From: Nicotiana tabacum
Lineage: Eukaryota; Streptophyta; Magnoliopsida; Solanales; Solanaceae
NCBI RefSeq assembly: GCF_000715075.1
Contig: NC_134102.1
Coordinates: 104,337,501 to 104,401,500, forward strand
Direction: 5' to 3'
Length of the DNA stretch: 64,000 nucleotides
Below, in pieces: positions 61,401-64,000 of this stretch; the first letter of the stretch is position 1, and each line of letters opens with the position of its first letter. The notes under the pieces were generated by a model. It made no database searches. It was not told the origin of the DNA and saw only the letters and a list, made by a program, of their open reading frames with translations. Made by a program: the position numbers and the translations under genes.

Positions 61401-63847
61401 TACCTCAATTGCAACCAAAAGAAAGGAAAGACATTGCCAAGGATGAAGAGGTGGTTGTTTGAAAAAGTAGAAAAAGACAGGCCCGATCCATTTTAAATCA
61501 AAGATGATCCGGTAAGGCTCATTCTGGTGGATGCTTGAAACATCCTGTAAATGTTTAAAACATTCTGCATAAAGTGATTTAAACATTTATAGGATGTTTC
61601 AAGCATGCCTCTAATATCCTGGAAAGGGGGAGGCTTACATCCAACAACAATAACAACCCAGTATAATCCCACTAGTGGGGTCTGGGGAGGGTAGCGTGTA
61701 CAAAGACCTTACCCCTACCCTGGGGTAGAGAGGCTGTTTCCGATAGACCCTCGGCTCCCTCCCTTCAAGAACTCCCCACCTTGCTCTTGGGGTGACTCGA
61801 ACTCACAATCTCTTGGTTGGAAGTGGAGGGTGCTTACCACTAGAGCAACCCACTAGAGGCTTACATCCAAAATCTTTCACCAGACAAAGAGGACATGATG
61901 ATGGATAACCTAAGTAAAGAGTTGGATGGAGTGACAGTCTTAAGACATTTGGGTGGTGTCTTTAAGATAGAGAAGTGTAGTGTGCAAACCCTACCAATTG
62001 GATACAGACATGTGGTTGGAGGAGATGATAGTACACCAGAAAAATCTGTTGGTGGAGATGGTAGAATAGGAGGAGAAGTTATTCTTGATGGTGATACTGT
62101 AGGAGAGAAACATTTTGGTTATGATGATGGTAGAGAAATGCATTTTTATGATGATAATGGCAGGGGGAAGGTTTTTAGTTATGACGATGGCAGAGGAGTT
62201 GCTTCTATTGGAAAAAAGGGTGAGGAAAGAAAAGATTGTGTTATTGCGGGTATATTTAGTGTTCCTGCATATGCCCCAATTGCCTGAAAAGAAAAAAGAG
62301 CAAATGAACCGGAGGAGTGCTATGCAGGATCACTTGAAAGAGCAAATGAAATTGATGAAGTTTATGCATAATACCATGGATCCTGCCTAACATCAGTGGC
62401 AGCTTATCAGTAATTTCTCATGGCTGCTTATCAATAGTTTCTCCACTATCATTATCTTTGTCAGTGAATCCTATGATTGAAAGTTGTGATTTCCAGGTGC
62501 TCATCTGATCTGCTATCCTGGGGCATTCAACATGACTACAGGACCACTGCACTGGGAGTTACTGCAAAGGGCAAGGTAATATGAATGTCTTCAAGTGAAG
62601 TAGTTCTGTTGTCAAACATCTAGGTCATTTGGCTGAATAGGCAAATAGCTGTTGCATCTCTCTCTTAAATTTTGTTTATTTAAAAAAAAAATATCTATGT
62701 TAAATCCTTCATAATCCTAACTCCAATAGCACCGCATCTGACATCACTAATCTGTGCCTTTTTCTCATGCAGGGCAGTTGATAATCAGGTATAACGGAAT
62801 TCCTATATAATCACATTCCTTTGGAAAGGTTTAAAAGTGAAAGGCTTGAGATGCTTCTCACCTTTTTGGTGCAGCACCATTTTTATTCTTCATGTTAATA
62901 TACCTAACACCTTGAACTGTTTTCGCCTTATAATGTCATTGTTTTCCACATAAACCGAGAAAGTGTATCGTTACCATATGGTGCATGAAATATCTCAGGA
63001 TAGGATAGGATGAACAAACACAGATGTTTATCCAGGGTTTGTATATTTCCAGTAATTGTCATTACTTGGATTGACTCTTTAACTTTTTTGTCTTGGAAAT
63101 GAGTTTAAAATCGAATATAATGGAACCCAAGAAGTAGAAGGAACAGGGCAAGGGTAGCTACAGCAAAGGTAAATCTATGAGTTTACTGGAAGCAAACTCT
63201 AATTGTAATTAGAGTACCTAGCTTTACCATTCAGATGACACACAATGGTCTTGTGCACCGGTATCTGTATAGAAAATTTAAAAAACACAATGGTCTTGAA
63301 TATTTTTATATGCTTTGTTGTAAAAAATAAATATACTTGTTTCAGCTATATGTTGCAACATGTTCACCTGCTCGAGATGCTGGTGCTGGATATGTGGCTT
63401 GGGGGCATTCCACATTAGTTGGACCAGTAAGTGATCATATTTTATGTCCGTATGACGTGTGAAAATAAACAAATGAGTCCTCTGATTTAAAGAGAGAATA
63501 GGCTTCTCCGTTTACAAAGAGAAGGGTGCCATTAGTTGTAACTACCACTCTGATTCATTGATATATATTTGGCAGTTCGGAGAAGTGCTGGCGACGACTG
63601 AACATGACGAGGCAATAATCATCTCGGAGATTGACTATTCACAAATTGAGCTGAGGAGGTGAGATTCCATGCACCTACTGTGTGTTTCTTTTTTACGTTC
63701 TTTGCAATTGCAACTATTATGGGACTTCTACACTAAACATATGAATCATTGTCAAATTTGATATCCAGGACAAACCTTCCATTAGAGAAGCAAAGGCGTG
63801 GTGATCTTTACCAGTTGGTAGATGTACAAAGGTCAAGTTCTCAGTAA
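52432..63847 (+). CDS. Omega-amidase (nitrilase-like), plastid-targeted, 10 exons, 374 aa
   Basis: Exons are 52432-52707, 52907-53023, 53790-54014, 54904-54997, 55271-55345, 62497-62575, 62773-62788, 63346-63426, 63576-63658 and 63769-63847. All introns are GT-AG, with 1125 nt including stop. Residues 1-67 are Ser/Thr/Arg-rich like a transit peptide, and Met68 could start a cytosolic form. The carbon-nitrogen hydrolase domain follows ([18 protein letters not shown]). Catalytic residues are Glu132 ([10 protein letters not shown]), Lys206 (KHRKIHLFD) and Cys247 ([10 protein letters not shown]). The family deaminates alpha-ketoglutaramate or ketosuccinamate to 2-oxoacids, linking glutamine transamination to nitrogen recovery. 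It strongly resembles Arabidopsis At5g12040. Intron 5 is 7.15 kb and full of repeats. A 67-bp tandem duplication covers the exon 2 donor. Exon 7 is only 16 nt. Confidence 0.93.
52976..53109 (+). repeat. 67-bp tandem duplication over exon 2 splice donor
   Basis: Two adjacent copies (52976-53042 and 53043-53109) each contain the last 48 nt of exon 2, the GTGAGT donor and 19 nt of intron. The first donor keeps the reading frame. Reading through to the second meets a TGA right after the first copy. Confidence 0.95.
55346..56954 (+). other. Intron 5 of omega-amidase, left part
   Basis: Non-coding. At about 56700-56815 a segment (GGGGAGGATTGCCCAAG, CATATAAGGAGACC, CCAATGTGGGATTC) resembles a repetitive plant LTR or TRIM end, but no pair was found. 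The rest shows nothing recognisable. Confidence 0.5.
57036..58570 (-). pseudogene. DUF1985-like protein remnant, left arm
   Basis: On the minus strand the reading starts at 58570 ([19 protein letters not shown]). It passes [16 protein letters not shown] and a stop at 58316-58318, then [20 protein letters not shown] (about 58220-58165), [18 protein letters not shown] and LYGFPWAF (about 57850). These are landmarks of DUF1985, a domain found with Ulp1-like proteases in plant MULEs. The final part (57314-57036) is Asp/Gly-rich ([23 protein letters not shown]). No Ulp1 protease catalytic residues are visible. Stops and frame breaks make it a pseudogene. Confidence 0.75.
59741..60506. mobile_element. 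hAT-type MITE, 766 bp, 8-bp TSD
   Basis: Ends CAGTGTTGTGAAGAGCG and, inverted, CAGGGTTGTGAAAAACG. Target duplications are CTCATTAA (59733-59740) and CTTATTAA (60507-60514), one mismatch. The interior repeats AAGCGAGAAGCGAAGCGCTC words in both orientations and holds two microsatellites. Confidence 0.88.
60154..60250. repeat. (GAA)n and (GGGAGA)n microsatellites in MITE
   Basis: About 12 AAG units are followed by seven or so GGGAGA units and a GGA run. Low complexity, variable in length. Confidence 0.93.
60564..62287 (+). pseudogene. DUF1985-like protein remnant, right arm
   Basis: This is the mirror copy of the left-arm gene, on the plus strand from about 60564 (ATGCCTAAAGATAAGG, MPKDKG). 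It is more decayed: frames break within 60 codons, but [35 protein letters not shown] and FQAIPQLQP are readable. A SINE at 61645-61855 splits it. The last frame (61895-62287) keeps the Asp/Gly-rich part ([24 protein letters not shown]) intact for 130 codons. Confidence 0.75.
61645..61855 (-). mobile_element. TS-like SINE, 211 bp, 15-bp TSD
   Basis: The minus strand has tRNA-derived promoter boxes (TGCTCTAGTGGTAAG as A box region, GAGTTCGAGTCA as B box) and ends in a TTG-rich tail (GGGTTGTTATTGTTG). GAGGCTTACATCCAA is duplicated at 61630-61644 and 61856-61870. The tail and tRNA head fit the tobacco TS/SolS SINE families. Confidence 0.92.
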
Positions 63848-64000
63848 TGCTAGTTATGTTGCAAGGAGTGTAATGATGACACTAAAAGATGATAGTTTTG
63901 CTTGAGAACTGAAGTTCTATGGAGATGGGGATCATATCTAGAAAAGATGATTGTTAATACATCAGAGTTCTTGTCAATCATCCTTAATTTAATCTTCAAC

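Larger units (their letters stand above)
56955..62372. mobile_element. Large inverted duplication of DUF1985-type MULE sequence in intron 5
   Basis: A left arm (about 56955-59190) and a right arm (about 59262-62372) are inverted copies around a 70-bp centre. Matching landmarks run outward from the centre: the CATTGATT end, the GAA/CTT-rich block, MPKD start, DUF1985-like coding, Asp/Gly-rich coding, and the ATGCATAAACTTCATC-like outer end. The right arm is longer because it has gained a hAT MITE and a SINE. The arms differ at many sites, so the duplication is old. Origin from a Kaonashi-type MULE is inferred from the DUF1985-like protein. Confidence 0.8.

Overview
The window is plant nuclear DNA, most likely from a Solanaceae genome and probably Nicotiana-like. 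This is inferred from the LTR families (chromovirus LTRs beginning TGTAACGAC and TGTTACACCCC), a TTG-tailed tRNA-derived SINE of the tobacco TS type, hAT MITEs and intron-rich plant genes. About three quarters of the window is transposable-element DNA. Four host genes can be supported: an extensin-like gene, a conserved plant gene of unknown function, an RKD-type RWP-RK transcription factor, and a plastid-targeted nitrilase-family omega-amidase.

Positions 1-26037 are a three-level LTR-retrotransposon nest. Level 1 is a minus-strand Ty3/gypsy chromovirus-like element. Its gag runs off the left edge, its primer-binding site is at 1419-1430, and its 2.7 kb 5' LTR is split into 1434-2661 and 24567-26037. 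Level 2 (2662-24561, TSD GATTT) sits inside that LTR. It is a minus-strand, apparently non-coding element with 2.07 kb LTRs. Level 3 (10677-23795, TSD GTTAC) sits inside the 5' LTR of level 2. It is a 13.1 kb plus-strand Athila-lineage element with a tRNA-Asp-type primer-binding site, broken gag-pol and an extra ORF after the integrase.

Positions 26038-29350 hold a 5'-truncated Ty1/copia 3' end flanked by a direct duplication of host DNA, then the extensin-like gene on the minus strand with a frameshift between signal peptide and mature region. Positions 29351-37935 are a full-length but decayed Ty1/copia element (TSD TTTTC) with a hAT transposon (about 33989-37570) inserted in its RNase H domain.

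Positions 37941-43280 are a gene-rich stretch with two minus-strand genes: a 4-exon gene (39222-40748, 359 aa) and a 6-exon RKD gene (41522-43151, 356 aa). Positions 43800-52400 are AT-rich repeat DNA. They hold a Helitron-like element, a long (TA)n(GA)n microsatellite, a G20 run, and a second full-length Ty1/copia (46477-51823, TSD GTTTT) that probably lies within a MITE.

Positions 52432-63847 are the omega-amidase gene on the plus strand: 10 exons, 374 aa, Glu-Lys-Cys triad present. It has a 16-nt microexon and a 67-bp tandem duplication across the exon 2 donor site. Its fifth intron (7.15 kb) carries a large inverted duplication of a DUF1985-type MULE gene, which itself contains a hAT MITE and a TS-like SINE. 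No prokaryote-type system, tRNA or rRNA gene was found. The most informative content is the dated order of insertions and several structural oddities at genes.
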